Source of the DNA: Pachysolen tannophilus NRRL Y-2460
Lineage: Eukaryota > Ascomycota > Pichiomycetes > Alaninales > Pachysolenaceae
Direction of reading: 5' to 3'
Assembly (NCBI GenBank): GCA_001661245.1
Contig: KV454011.1
Span: 1,720,135 to 1,784,134 of the forward strand
Length of the DNA: 64,000 bases
Shown: positions 1 through 10,543 of the stretch, in pieces
Layout of the letters: every line of letters starts with the position of its first letter
Position numbering within the stretch: the stretch's first letter is position 1
Program-made: the position numbers and the translations under genes
Notes under the pieces: model-generated
Told to the model about the DNA's origin: nothing
The model's input: only the letters and a program-made list of their open reading frames with translations
The model's database searches: none

Positions 1-7
1 CGGCTCA

Positions 8-923
8 ATGTCTTCTTCTGCTGTTCAGAAATCATTGGTTGTATTTGGAGGTAATGGGTTTTTAGGTAGGAGAATATGTCAACAGGGTATTCAAAAAGGA
101 TATAAGATCACTTCCATGTCGTAAGTATCAATGATTTTGTTTTATTCGGAGCAAAAAACGGAAAACGTTACTAACTTTATTCATATATATATATATTTTT
201 AGTCGTTCGGGTGCTCCACCTAAAAATATTTTACCCAGTGATAATCAATGGGTTGAGAAAGTCAATTGGAAAAAAGTGAATATTTTTGACCCAGAAACAT
301 ATGCAGATGAGTTAGCAACTTCAAACATTGTTGTACATTCATTGGGAATCTTATTAGAAGGTCGAAACTATAAGGAAACACTCAATTCATTTCCAGGTTC
401 CAAGAACTCTAGTGTTTTTTGTAAAAATGGAGTTTCTTCGATATCACCTTATCCAAATCCAATGGATAAATCTATTTACAATAGTTATGACTATATGAAC
501 AGACAATCTGCTTTAATTGCATGTCGAGAATTTCTTGAAAAAACCGATCCATTCTCAAAGAGGACTTTTGTTTATATATCTGCAGATCAAAATTTTGTTG
601 GTATACCGCATGGATATTTGGATTCAAAGAGAAAAGCAGAATCAGAGATATTACAAATGAAACAAAATTTTGAAAATTTTCAACCTATATTAATGAGACC
701 TAGTTTTATGTTTGATGAAACTATTTCAAATGATTTTCGTGTCATTTTAAAAGATGGGCTAAGTTTATTAAATTATGTAAATAAAAATTTATTAAATGAT
801 ACCCTTTCAAGTTTTGTTAGACCTCCAGTTTCAACACAAAAAGTTGCTAGATGTATATTTGATAAGATTGAAGAAGAAAAATTTGATGGACCAGTTTTAT
901 TAGAAGAAATTTTAAAACATTGA
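8..923 (+). CDS. COQ11: Coq11-like NAD(P)-binding protein, two exons
   Basis: Two exons, 8..120 and 203..923. The intron has a GTAAGT donor at 121, a TACTAAC branch at 169-175 and a TTTTTAG acceptor ending at 202. Joined, the protein is about 277 residues. It opens with a Rossmann loop (VVFGGNGFLGRRI) and ends VLLEEILKH, as in S. cerevisiae Coq11 (YLR290C). Coq11 is an atypical short-chain dehydrogenase of the mitochondrial inner membrane, associated with the coenzyme Q synthesis complex. The motifs SRSG, VVHSLGILLE, YISAD, GYLDSKRKAE and RPSFMFDE match the family in order. The ATG at 8 gives MSSSAVQKSLVVFGG; only seven bases of leader lie in the window, so the promoter is outside. The yeast ortholog has no intron as far as I recall, so this intron is lineage-specific. 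Confidence 0.9.
121..202 (+). other. Spliceosomal intron in COQ11
   Basis: 82-nt intron with a GTAAGT donor, a perfect TACTAAC branch and a pyrimidine/AT tract before the acceptor. It splits a codon after its second base, and the joined sequence restores the conserved SRSG motif. Confidence 0.9.
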
Positions 924-1099
924 TCTTTTGCATATATTCTACAAGTTATGATCATGCAGATTTAATGAAAATAATAATAATAATAAAACTCCTATTATAT
1001 AATGAATGTATAAATGATAAATAAAATCAAGCAAAAACAAAAACAAAAACAGAAGAAGGGTTACTATTCCATAAAAGTTGAATTAAACTTAATGCCTAC

Positions 1100-2902
1100 T
1101 TAATGTTTTTTATTTCTAAAAGTTTTCAAGGGATCATTTTTCTTATTGTTTCCCTTTTTCCTTCTTCCACCTTTATGAACTTTATTCTTTGTAAAAGGAA
1201 CAAATCCAATTTTCTTGATTTCTTTTCTACTAGATTCAGGCAACAAATATTCAGGTACTCTTTTCAAATGCATTTGAACTCTACTAGGATGTAATTCTTT
1301 ATCATGTCTCAAATTGTATAAATCCAGTGGATTTTCTTCAAAATGTCTTTTCAATTTATCAGATGTTAATAATTCATTTTTCAATTCTTTTACTCTTGCT
1401 TCTCTTATTGCAACATTTGTCACAGCTCTAAATGCATCTTCATTCCTATAACGGAATCCTTCAACTTGTTTCATATCGAATTGATATGGTTTTAATTCAA
1501 ATCCTATTTTCTCTTGTTGTCTAATAATCTTAGCTAAAACTTTTTCATCTTTCTTTGCAGTAGCTAATGATGATGGTCTATGCTTACCAAATTCTTTTTG
1601 TAAAACTACAAACGAGAGGGCCATTCCTGATTTCCCTGCTCTTGCTGTTCTTCCAATTCTATGAATATAAGCTTTTGAAGTGGTTGGTAAGTCAAAATTC
1701 AAAACGCATGCGACATTTTGGAAATCCACACCTCTTGAAACACCATATTCACCGTCTTTTAAATTTTTCTTATCTTTCTTTTTCTTGTCCTTGCCAGTAA
1801 TTTCCTTCTTTTCTTCTTCATTTTTTTGTTCTTCTTCTTCTTTTTCTTTTTCTTCATCATCTTCTTCATCGATTTCACTTGTAAAATCATTTGTCTCATC
1901 TGTAGCTATCAATAAATTATATACATTCTTATTAAATTCCTCAACTATATGCAACCTTGAATTAATTGGTAATTCACTATTTAATATGCATGATCTAATA
2001 CCAAATTGTTCTAAAAACAATTTCAATCTATAACCTCTATCAATATTATTAACAAATACAAGAGTTTTCCCCTTAATCAATTGTAATTTAAAAATAACAT
2101 AAGTTAATAAAAATTTATCAAATTCTGAAGTCTTGACATAAAATTGAATTAATTTTTTTTGATTAATCAGATCCTCATTTAATTTTAAAACCGCTGGTCT
2201 TGAACAAAATTTTTGTTTTAATTCATTAATATCATCATTAATTGTTGCACTCATCAAGAAAACTTGAATATTTTTAAAATTTAAAAATTCAAATAATTTA
2301 TTTAAATCTTCATCATAACCATAAGATAATATCAAATCTACTTCATCAATACAAAAAGAACGTACAGTTTTAAGATTTATCTTTGATCTTACTTGTTCCA
2401 AAATCTTAACTAATTTAGATGGAGTTGAAACAATAATTTCTGGATTTTCAGATAATAAACTAATTTGAATATTCTCATTGATATTTGAAGATAAATTTAA
2501 AACTTTAACTACTTTCCCACAATATAAAGTCAATTTCTCAATAAAATTTGTAACTTGATTTGATAATTCTCTTGTTGGAACCAATACAATAGATCTTATT
2601 TTATGCTCATCTTGATGCTCATCTCCATTCCCAGTTTCCTCCTCTTGTAAAATACTCTGAATTATAGGGATGGCATACGCAGCAGTCTTACCTGAACCCG
2701 TAGTGGCCTTGGCTATTATATCCCTTTTATCTTGTAACGCCAATGGAATCGCCTTGGACTGTACTAAAGTCGGATTTATGAATCCAAGTTGATTAATTGA
2801 CTGTAACAACCTTGGATCTAAATTGAAAGATCCAAAACTAACAGAATCATCAACATATGCATCAGCAGCAGCAGCCGTGTTCAAAGGTGAATTCTTCACC
2901 AT
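1100..2902 (-). CDS. DBP9: DEAD-box ATP-dependent RNA helicase Dbp9
   Basis: 600 residues. Nucleolar helicase of 60S ribosomal subunit assembly. Visible motifs in order: Q motif region about 24-52, motif I ATTGSGKT 66-73, PTREL 109-113, motif II DEVD 186-189 (DEVD in place of DEAD, as in Dbp9), motif III SAT 218-220 and motif [12 protein letters not shown] 414-423. A highly charged insert of about 40 residues (341-383, acidic then lysine-rich) interrupts the second RecA domain, a Dbp9 hallmark. The tail is very basic ([11 protein letters not shown]), as expected for an rRNA-binding nucleolar protein. The ATG at 2902 is the first in frame. It is divergent from the CDF transporter gene. Length matches the family (about 594). 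Confidence 0.95.
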   Translation of the reverse strand: MVKNSPLNTAAAADAYVDDSVSFGSFNLDPRLLQSINQLGFINPTLVQSKAIPLALQDKRDIIAKATTGSGKTAAYAIPIIQSILQEEETGNGDEHQDEHKIRSIVLVPTRELSNQVTNFIEKLTLYCGKVVKVLNLSSNINENIQISLLSENPEIIVSTPSKLVKILEQVRSKINLKTVRSFCIDEVDLILSYGYDEDLNKLFEFLNFKNIQVFLMSATINDDINELKQKFCSRPAVLKLNEDLINQKKLIQFYVKTSEFDKFLLTYVIFKLQLIKGKTLVFVNNIDRGYRLKLFLEQFGIRSCILNSELPINSRLHIVEEFNKNVYNLLIATDETNDFTSEIDEEDDEEKEKEEEEQKNEEEKKEITGKDKKKKDKKNLKDGEYGVSRGVDFQNVACVLNFDLPTTSKAYIHRIGRTARAGKSGMALSFVVLQKEFGKHRPSSLATAKKDEKVLAKIIRQQEKIGFELKPYQFDMKQVEGFRYRNEDAFRAVTNVAIREARVKELKNELLTSDKLKRHFEENPLDLYNLRHDKELHPSRVQMHLKRVPEYLLPESSRKEIKKIGFVPFTKNKVHKGGRRKKGNNKKNDPLKTFRNKKH

Positions 2903-3538
2903 AACCTCTCAAACCAATATACGTTATTGTTTTAAAAACTTATCAAGCCTAATAAACCTTTGTTCTATATATTATTATTATACTATATTATAAAAAAAAA
3001 GACAAAGAAATTCATTATGGAAAAGAACAAAGAGAAAAGAAAGAAAAAAAAAAAAAAAAAAAAAAAAATTTTTTTAAATTTTATGCAGCTACTAAACTTT
3101 AAAAAAACAAGTTTCCGCATTTGAATATTTGAGTAAAATATGAACTACTTGTTTATGGTTTTTTTTTGTCTCTGTTTGCTGAGAGGACAGCCGAAAAGCG
3201 AGCGGTATTATTATTGTATGGTAGTGTAGTAGTGTAGTAGTGTAGTAGTAGTGTAAAAAAAAGAAGGTTTGCTGGATTCCGGCTAGCAAGCTGAAATTTT
3301 CTGCTGGAAATTTCCGGGGAAGAACTTGAGAACCCCAGGGACCAGCAGCCCATTGACGGTGGAAGTTATACTATTTACTATACTAATTTTGAGCACGTTC
3401 AAAAGAATGAAGAATACCAAAAAATAAAAAAGAAAAAAGAAATATTGCAATTCAGTTTAATATCTATATAATTGGATTTTGGATCATTGACAATAAGAAT
3501 ATTTTAATAAGTTAGGTTATATTTATCAATGGAGAGAT
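2903..3538. promoter_or_regulatory. Divergent promoter region DBP9 / CDF transporter
   Basis: 636 bp with no convincing gene. It holds a long A/T run at about 3043-3076, an element GCGAGCGGTA at 3198-3207 that recurs at 6185-6194, and a period-8 repeat of TAGTGTAG at 3221-3254. Short ORFs here are low-complexity. Confidence 0.6.
3221..3254. repeat. TAGTGTAG short tandem repeat
   Basis: Four imperfect copies of an 8-bp unit in the divergent DBP9/CDF promoter. Confidence 0.75.
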
Positions 3539-3552
3539 ATGCTGAGTTATAG
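3529..3552 (+). promoter_or_regulatory. Overlapping upstream ORF at CDF start
   Basis: The first ATG upstream of the transporter start opens a seven-codon ORF in another frame that overlaps the main ATG (3539) and stops at 3550-3552. Such overlapping uORFs usually reduce translation of the main frame. Its effect here is inferred. Confidence 0.4.
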
Positions 3553-5272
3553 TGAGAATAGTAGTGGTTCTTCCATTGCTCCTATTGATGAGCGAGATTC
3601 TAGGCTTCTTTCGTATTCTCCTCTGCCAAATTCCAATAATACCACAGCTCAAAATCTGGATCAAGTACCATCTTCATCACAGTTATTAGGTCTTCGGAGA
3701 ACTTCTACAGCAAGTTTTATTGATTTTGGTAGTATAACTGCTGGTACAATTAGATATTTTACACCATCTGGGAAGATTAGTGAAGAAGAATGTTCACAAA
3801 ATGGTAATTTTAAACATGATCTTTCAAATGATGATAGAAGGTTTTCTTCTATCAGTACGGTTGAAGAAATGCAATCAAAATATCTTACTTTAAAATCAGC
3901 AAGACCAATGAGATTAATAGGTAAGATTGGACGTTTACAAAATTGGTCTTTAGTTTATAAAGATAAAAGTGAATTACAAAAAATTAAAAATAAAAAAGTG
4001 AAATTTTTTTATGAAAAACAAAATCAATTACTTCAAAGATTTAGAGAAATTGATAGATTATTAGATTCAGGAATTCAAATGTCCATGTTAAAATATTATG
4101 GTTCAGATATTATTGAAGAAGATGGAATGAGGGACCAATATCATAATGAGCAACCACACCTATTGCAACAGCAGCAACTGCAACAGCTGCAACAGCTGCA
4201 ATATTTTTCACCTCGTTATTCTCCACTGTTGGTGAGAAATTCAGTAGATCTAACTGGCTCAAGCAACAGTAGACCTCCTAGTAATAAGAAAAATAATTCT
4301 AGTTATATTGAAAGTGTTCCAAGGGCTGGTGTTCCAGGAAATATTGACGAAGAAACTGGATTATTATTAGGTTATAATGCAGAACAAGAATCTTCAGCTA
4401 TTCAAGTTGCAATTATCGTTAATTTTATTATAAATGTTTTCTTATTATTGAGTAAAATTGTTGCTGTTATATTAACATCTTCTATATCAATTGTTGCATC
4501 ATTAACCGATTCTATCTTGGATTTTTTATCAACTACAATAATATTCATTTCAAATAAGCTTGCTACTCATACTAATAATAAATTTGCATACCCTGTAGGG
4601 AGATCAAGATTAGAACCTTTAGGTGTTTTAATTTTTTCTGTAATTATTATTGTTTCATTTATGCAAGTTGGTACTGAAGCTTTTAGAATTTTAATTGCTC
4701 CAGAACATGAATTAGTAAAAATCGGATTAACTCCAAGTTTAATAATGTTATTAACAATTGCTGTTAAACTCATTTGCTTTTTTTGGTGTAAAAGTATAAA
4801 TTCTTCTTCTGTTCAGGCTTTAGCAGAAGATGCAAGAACTGATATTGTTTTCAATACTTCTTCTATAGTATTTCCCTTGATTGGACATTATTTTGAAATA
4901 TGGTGGGTTGATCCATTATGTGCATTGTCCTTATGTGTTTATATTGTACTTTTATGGTGTTCAATAGCGTACGAACATAGTAATAATTTAACAGGTGCTG
5001 CTGCATCAAAAGAAGATTATCAAACAATTTTATATTTATGCTCTAGATTTGCAGAAAGTATCAAGAAAATTACCAAGCTTCAAGTATACCATGTTGGTGA
5101 CAATGTCAATGTGGAAGTTGATTTGATATTAGATTCTAGCTTGAGCTTTAGAGACTGTCATGACATTGCAGAGTCTCTACAATATACAATAGAGATGTTA
5201 CCAATAGTTGAAAGATGTTTTGTTCATATTGATTATAGAGTTGGTAATTATATTGGACATATTACCAAGTGA
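3539..5272 (+). CDS. Cation diffusion facilitator, Mn-type (DxxxD)
   Basis: 577 residues. The first 280 are polar and Ser/Asn/Gln-rich, probably cytosolic and disordered. From about 287 there are six hydrophobic segments and then a cytosolic C-terminal domain. Metal-site motifs are DSILD (324-328) in TM2 and DARTD (431-435) in TM5. DxxxD in both helices is the Mn-CDF signature; Zn-CDFs use HxxxD. YPVGRSRLEPLG after TM2 is also typical of this branch. Function inferred: proton-coupled export of Mn2+ (or Fe2+) into vacuole or Golgi. S. cerevisiae has no close ortholog (its CDFs are Zrc1, Cot1, Msc2, Zrg17, Mmt1 and Mmt2). A short out-of-frame ATG (3529-3552) overlaps the start. Confidence 0.85.
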   Translation: MLSYSENSSGSSIAPIDERDSRLLSYSPLPNSNNTTAQNLDQVPSSSQLLGLRRTSTASFIDFGSITAGTIRYFTPSGKISEEECSQNGNFKHDLSNDDRRFSSISTVEEMQSKYLTLKSARPMRLIGKIGRLQNWSLVYKDKSELQKIKNKKVKFFYEKQNQLLQRFREIDRLLDSGIQMSMLKYYGSDIIEEDGMRDQYHNEQPHLLQQQQLQQLQQLQYFSPRYSPLLVRNSVDLTGSSNSRPPSNKKNNSSYIESVPRAGVPGNIDEETGLLLGYNAEQESSAIQVAIIVNFIINVFLLLSKIVAVILTSSISIVASLTDSILDFLSTTIIFISNKLATHTNNKFAYPVGRSRLEPLGVLIFSVIIIVSFMQVGTEAFRILIAPEHELVKIGLTPSLIMLLTIAVKLICFFWCKSINSSSVQALAEDARTDIVFNTSSIVFPLIGHYFEIWWVDPLCALSLCVYIVLLWCSIAYEHSNNLTGAAASKEDYQTILYLCSRFAESIKKITKLQVYHVGDNVNVEVDLILDSSLSFRDCHDIAESLQYTIEMLPIVERCFVHIDYRVGNYIGHITK

Positions 5273-5381
5273 AAAAAAAATAAAAAAAAATAAAAATTAA
5301 GTAAATGTAAATAGATCAATAATGTATATCTTAGATATGTGTATACAAAAAAGAAAAAAAAATAATTCAAATATTAATATT

Positions 5382-5705
5382 TTACTTCATATTTTTGATT
5401 AAATCTTCAACAATATTAACTTTATCCAGAGCTGTTTGTTTCTTATCAATTCTACTTCCAACTCTAATATCACTTTGAACTCTTAAAACACCCATCTCAT
5501 GACATAACTCGTGCAGCTGACCAACTAAATCCATTACTTCATTCCATGGACCTTCAATGGTAGTGCCAGCACTATGTAATGTACTTTTCAAATTTGATTT
5601 TCTAATCAAGTTTTCAACTTGAGCAACATAGTTAGATACTGATGGTGATCCTGTTCCTATTGGAATCAAACAAACATCGGCTATACATCTCAATTGACAG
5701 ACCAT
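5382..5705 (-). CDS. ECM15: Ecm15, MTH1187-family thiamine-binding-like protein
   Basis: 107 residues from the ATG at 5705. Open reading extends two codons upstream, but with no ATG. Very close to S. cerevisiae Ecm15 (104 aa): [18 protein letters not shown], then [20 protein letters not shown], then [20 protein letters not shown]. The family (UPF0045/MTH1187) folds as a ferredoxin-like tetramer and structural work suggests it binds thiamine. Its cellular role is unclear; the yeast name comes from a cell-wall screen. The gene is convergent with the CDF gene, with about 110 bp between them. Confidence 0.92.
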   Translation of the reverse strand: MVCQLRCIADVCLIPIGTGSPSVSNYVAQVENLIRKSNLKSTLHSAGTTIEGPWNEVMDLVGQLHELCHEMGVLRVQSDIRVGSRIDKKQTALDKVNIVEDLIKNMK

Positions 5706-6697
5706 TTTCAAAATATCTTTATTATTTTAATTAATTATATATATGAATATTTTTTTTAGCAAACTTCAAAATAAATTGGAATAAATCAAGAATAGTCGGA
5801 ATAGTTGAAAACTAGCAGCCAGATAGAAAATAATAGAAACCATTTGATTTCCGTTCGTTTAAAATCACCTTTTAAATCTTTGTCCTGCGCATACAACAAC
5901 ATTTACACACGACCTTTAAATTGATTTTTCTTTTTTTTTTTTTTTTGATTTTTTTATTTTTTTTTTGGGCTTACAAGAAAGGGAATAGAAGGGAAGGGAA
6001 GGGACGGAAAGAAAAGAGGGGCGGCTTGGATGCATCTGTGTGAGCCTGCAAGAAAAGGGAAGAGGAAGGGGGAAAATAATCTACACTGCAGAAAGATACA
6101 CTTTTTTAAACGTTTCGGGGATAAAAAAAATGTAAACAAAAAAATATATCTTACCTCGGGGAAGACTTATGCATAGGAAAAAGAGCGAGCGGTACTTATT
6201 ATTTATATATATGAATATATATATTTTTTTTTTTTTTTTACAAATGTCGGGATTATTGATTAAACACCATAATATACCTTTAATATTTATAATACAACAA
6301 CTATCAAACAAATAAAATATTAAACGAAATTTCTATAGGCCATAAAGCGACTGAATATACCACTGAAAACAAAAAATAACAACTGAAAATTTGAAAAATG
6401 AAACAACAAGGTTTTAATGACCTTTATGCATGTAAACAAAATACGTAGATAACCCACAGAATTTTTGAAATAAAAAATTAAAAAAAAAAAAAATACAATC
6501 AAATGAAAAAAAAAAAAAAAGGGATAAATGTTCCTGAACAATTATTTGTAATTCCTCCATCATAAAAATCAAATTAAAATCGAACGAGCGAATGACTGTG
6601 TAAAAAAAAAAAAAAGTACTTTTTTGGAAAAAGGAAAATAAAATTAAAAAAAAAAAAATCTATTTTATAGATGCACGAGGGAAAAAGAAAAAGAAAA
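5706..6697. promoter_or_regulatory. ECM15 upstream region with purine-rich G-runs
   Basis: 992 bp without a gene. T-rich runs at 5929-5966 are followed by a purine tract (5981-6070) holding four GGG runs at 5981-6003, a canonical quadruplex pattern. A GCGAGCGGTA element sits at 6185-6194. The rest is A/T homopolymers leading to the 3' end of the next gene. Confidence 0.5.
5981..6003 (+). other. G-quadruplex motif
   Basis: Four GGG runs with loops of 7, 2 and 2 bases, the standard G3N1-7 pattern, rare in this AT-rich DNA. On the plus strand, 280-300 bp upstream of ECM15. Confidence 0.55.
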
Positions 6698-8443
6698 TCA
6701 ATTGAACGCATAGCAATAATTTTTGACAAGCCTTTGATATTCGGCCTCATTGACAATGTTATTATTGGCTTTACCAGTAGAGCCTTTTCTAATATTTTCT
6801 ACCTTATCGTGAATAGAAACCAGATCCGGCAATGATGATGTCGAATTAAATCCCTGATGCGTTGTAAATTTATGTGAATATTTGTTTTTGACCTGTGAAG
6901 GACCTGCCAATAAACCTGTTTTTGGTTTTGAATTTGAATGACTTTTAGTTTTTGATGATGATGTTGTTGTTGACTGTGCATCGTCTTTTGCTACTCCCAG
7001 AGTAATGGTCTCATTTGAATCATTGCTTGGGGTTCTTACTGGAGATGGCCTTGAGAAATAAACGTCATTAAAAGTATATGGAGATTTGTTATTCAAATTA
7101 AAAGAATATCTGCTGTAAAGTTTAGCATTGTTATCGTCTGCAGTCTCTGTTCTTAATTTATAATGGAAATCATCTTCTAAATCGACTAAACCTGATACGT
7201 TTTTACATGAAAAATAATCATCATCTATATCATCTTCACCTCTTGCAAAGATATAATTTGAAGTCTTTGATAAATTCTTATGAGTGCATTCAAGATTTTC
7301 AGTATCACTTTTTTCCATTATAACACGATAATTCTTTCCCATATTATTATCCCAAAATACTTGATTATTAACTTGATATTCAATACAAAGATCCAAAGTT
7401 AATGTTGTTTCAAAAAATTTGAAATTCAATGAACTAATATTAATATCAAATTCAAATTGATCATAATGATCATTTAATGATCTTTTATAATTTGCTTGAA
7501 TAATTATTAAAGATTTCCAACCATCGATACTAAGACGAAGATTAATTTTTTTATCAAATGCAATATTTTTCACAGTAATCAAGCCTACTAATGTTGAATT
7601 ACGAGCTTCAATTCTAGTCAATATGACATTTTTAGAATAATCAATTCCATAAAAATTTTTGACATTACTCGAAACAACTTTCCATGAGTTAGCCTTTGCC
7701 AACATAAAACTTTCATCATCTGAATCACTAGAATTACTTTCAGAATCCCAAGAAAATGTACTATCTGATACTTTTGGTTTTCTTTTTGTTGTACTTGTTG
7801 TAGTTGTGGTTGTTGCACCCAATGTTGGTGAATTTTCTGTTGATACAGCAATAGGACGTCCAGTTTTTTCAAAAAGTTTTACATCTTCTAAATTTGAAGC
7901 AAACCTAACTGATTTACCAGTGTTTGGCATAGATCTACTTCTAGTAAGATCTGGCAATCTCAATGAGGATTTCAACAATTCACCGGATTTCTTACGAATC
8001 AACTGCTGCATTTCCAAATCACTTAACGTCGATGCACGATTATTTCCATTGGTTGAAGAAGACCTCCTGTCCAAAGATCTTAACAGCGTTATATCTTTAT
8101 TATTAACTGCTGGTACTATAGTTGATAAGGAGCTTGATGAAGACTCCCTAGGCACAGCTGAAGGTTCACCGCCTCTAATCTTTGCTAATAAGCCATCATC
8201 ATCGCCGGAACTAGTACTCGAATATGTAGAAATTGAAGAAGGACTTAAATTTGAAGAGGCATTTAATGATAATGGTATATCAAGTAACTCAAGTTTGGGT
8301 GAATTCATCGATAAGAAACTGTCGCTCAGTATTGAATCGGATGGTTTTGGATTCAAAGTTTCGTTCAAATATGCCAAGTTTTTAGTAGTTAAAGGAGATG
8401 TATTCAAATGTGATTCCAATGTTGTGGGGCCCAAATACGGCAT
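6698..8443 (-). CDS. PP1 glycogen-targeting subunit, GAC1/PIG family (CBM21)
   Basis: 581 residues. A PP1-docking RVxF-type motif lies in GKSVRFASNLEDVKLF (176-191), the arrangement seen in Gac1/Pig1 and mammalian PPP1R3 proteins. A CBM21 carbohydrate-binding domain follows at about 270-375, with SIDGWKS and VFWDNNMGKNY near its ends. Ser/Thr-rich linkers surround both. Role inferred: it targets the phosphatase Glc7 to glycogen and activates glycogen synthase. S. cerevisiae has four such proteins (Gac1, Pig1, Pig2, Gip2), so I give no exact symbol. The upstream region carries a stress-element core (AGGGG at 8679-8683), fitting stress-induced glycogen control. Confidence 0.85.
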   Translation of the reverse strand: MPYLGPTTLESHLNTSPLTTKNLAYLNETLNPKPSDSILSDSFLSMNSPKLELLDIPLSLNASSNLSPSSISTYSSTSSGDDDGLLAKIRGGEPSAVPRESSSSSLSTIVPAVNNKDITLLRSLDRRSSSTNGNNRASTLSDLEMQQLIRKKSGELLKSSLRLPDLTRSRSMPNTGKSVRFASNLEDVKLFEKTGRPIAVSTENSPTLGATTTTTTSTTKRKPKVSDSTFSWDSESNSSDSDDESFMLAKANSWKVVSSNVKNFYGIDYSKNVILTRIEARNSTLVGLITVKNIAFDKKINLRLSIDGWKSLIIIQANYKRSLNDHYDQFEFDINISSLNFKFFETTLTLDLCIEYQVNNQVFWDNNMGKNYRVIMEKSDTENLECTHKNLSKTSNYIFARGEDDIDDDYFSCKNVSGLVDLEDDFHYKLRTETADDNNAKLYSRYSFNLNNKSPYTFNDVYFSRPSPVRTPSNDSNETITLGVAKDDAQSTTTSSSKTKSHSNSKPKTGLLAGPSQVKNKYSHKFTTHQGFNSTSSLPDLVSIHDKVENIRKGSTGKANNNIVNEAEYQRLVKNYCYAFN

Positions 8444-8678
8444 TTCTATATCTAAATATTATCAAATATATATATATATATGGCTGGTAGTTTGTAATAA
8501 TTTATTTATACTCTCTTTCTTTATAGATAAACCTATTCTCTTGTTTTTTTTTTTTTTGCTTTCTTTTTTCGATATGATTATAAAATGCAAATGATGACAA
8601 AAACAAAAAAATGAATATTATTAATACAAAAACAATGTTTAAATCTTTTTTGCTAATGGCGGCTAAATAATAAAGGAA

Positions 8679-8683
8679 AGGGG
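8679..8683 (+). promoter_or_regulatory. Stress-response element core upstream of the GAC1-like gene
   Basis: AGGGG within GGAAAGGGGAAA, about 235 bp before the ATG. Msn2/4 sites of this kind are found upstream of glycogen genes in yeast. One short site, so weak. Confidence 0.3.
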
Positions 8684-9763
8684 AAAAAAAGAAAAATTAA
8701 ATTAAAATAAAAAATTAAAACAAATTAATGAGTAATTAATTTATTACCTACTAATTACGCTTACAGAGCCACTGTAGCGGTAATTATAGCCGGATGATAA
8801 GAATTTTTTTAAAAAACTCTATGGACAAGAATAGTTTTAACTTTGAATTTTTCTAATCAAAAAAAAAAAAAGAGCCGAAATAACTTTTTAAATAGTCCTG
8901 AAAAGATACTCCTTTTCTTGCTACACAGTACGATTTACAAAAAATTTAAAGAGCTGCTACAAAAAACAAATCACGTCTGCAGAGAGATTATCTCCTCATG
9001 CATCTCACGAAAAACCCCAATTTAAAGTTTCTCAGTCAATTAAAATCAGGTGTCTGGGGTTAGCTAGCTTACTTTAACTAATAGTAAAAAAATAAAAAAA
9101 TAAAAAAAACTTTTATTGTCATGCTTGCGCGATAAGGCACACAAGTAGTAGTAGTAAGTACCTTGAAAAAAGTGGTGGAAGACATTTGGCCATTAAATTA
9201 CATTAAATATAATAGTTACGCAGGTTTTATTTTTTTATTTTTTTTTAAATTTATTTTATTCTTTCTTTTTCTCCAACAAAAAATTAAATTCGGGAATGGC
9301 TTTCACGCGGAGTTCGGTTTTCTCCTTTTACAACAAGACTTTTTACATTTCACAGCCCATCATTTTCTGAGGAGAAGAATACAAAATAAAATTTTTGAGA
9401 GAAAAAATAAAAAAAAAAAAATAATAAATGACGTGCAATATGTCTGAATATTTTTTAAGGCAGCAGTACCTTTGCTGGTCCGAAACCGAATAATAATTAT
9501 TTTTCTTCATTTCCTTTGCGGAGCAACCTTAATATAAACAATAAATCAAACGTCAAACCGCAAAAGACAAAGGCTAATAAAAAAAATATAAAAAATAAAA
9601 TGAAAAATAAAAAAAATTTTTAACACTAAAATAAAAGATTTTAAAATTTCAAAACATTTAAAAAAATGAACGGTTTTAAAACTATTATTTACTAGTTCAT
9701 CTTTAAAAAAAAACTTGTAAAATTCATAATGGCTTAAACTACGATTACGATTTCGGATATAAA

Positions 9764-9816
9764 AAATCGGAAATCAAAAATTAGAAATTAGAAATTAGAA
9801 ATCAGAAATCAGAAAT
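9764..9816. repeat. Period-7 tandem repeat AAATYAG
   Basis: About seven imperfect copies of a 7-bp unit (AAATTAG, AAATCAG, AAATCGG), intergenic. No coding potential. Confidence 0.7.
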
Positions 9817-10543
9817 CGCGCAGGATATGCAATCATCGCATAAACTTGAGAAAAAGTAGGCTCCCCGAAATATATATTTATGTATATTTTTTTTTCTTCT
9901 GTTTCTTTACTTCTTCTTCCTTTAACAAGAAGTGAAAAATACTGGTATCATTATTCTACTTTATTTTCTCTTTTGGTCCTCATGTACTAATTCCTAAAAT
10001 ATAGCTAACGCGTAAAAAAAAAAAAAAAAAAAAAAAAGTGGAATCACAACAAGATTATTCATAATGGTTAATTAGTTTTATAAATATTATTTACATTACG
10101 ATATATGATTAGAAAAATAAAATATCTGACTAAAAATTGAGAAAAAGATAAGTTTAAAAAATTTAATTTAATACTCCTTCTTACATAATCAATAAAACGT
10201 TCGATTTAAATTGAGATTAGAAAGAAAAAAATAAAAATTTTTTTTTGTCATATCGCTGATCTTTAGATTAATTTTTTTGGTTATCTTAAAAAGTACCTAC
10301 TTTAAAACAGGAGATCTGACCGTTAAGCTCTTATAGCAGCATATTTCAGAATATTAATTTATTTACTAGAATTGTTTCAATTTTAAATGTTTGTTAAATA
10401 ATAAAGCTAAATGAGAATTTTTACATACAAAAATTTTAATTTCAAATTTAAAGAGAGAAAAAAAAAGGATAACTATAAATTAAAAAGAAAAAAACAACAA
10501 CAACAAGAAACAACAGTATTAGATACACATTATATATAATTAA

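Larger units (their letters stand above)
8444..10543. promoter_or_regulatory. 2.1 kb region upstream of the GAC1-like gene
   Basis: No gene seen; short ORFs are low-complexity and AT-rich. It contains AGGGG (8679-8683), a period-7 repeat (9764-9816) and homopolymer runs such as poly-A at about 10014-10037. Since the gene to the left reads leftward and GLN4 ends at 10544, most of this is 5' sequence of the GAC1-like gene. Confidence 0.5.

Noticed and set aside
7659-8594. 311-codon plus-strand ORF opposite the GAC1-like gene
   Set aside because: Antisense shadow of a real CDS with a convincing CBM21 domain; product is Ser/Leu/Val-rich with no domain.
9759-9785. Centromere CDEIII-like sequence on the minus strand (TTTTTGATTTCCGA)
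   Set aside because: No CDEI nearby and the neighbouring 80 bp contain GC words and a heptamer repeat rather than an AT-only CDEII.
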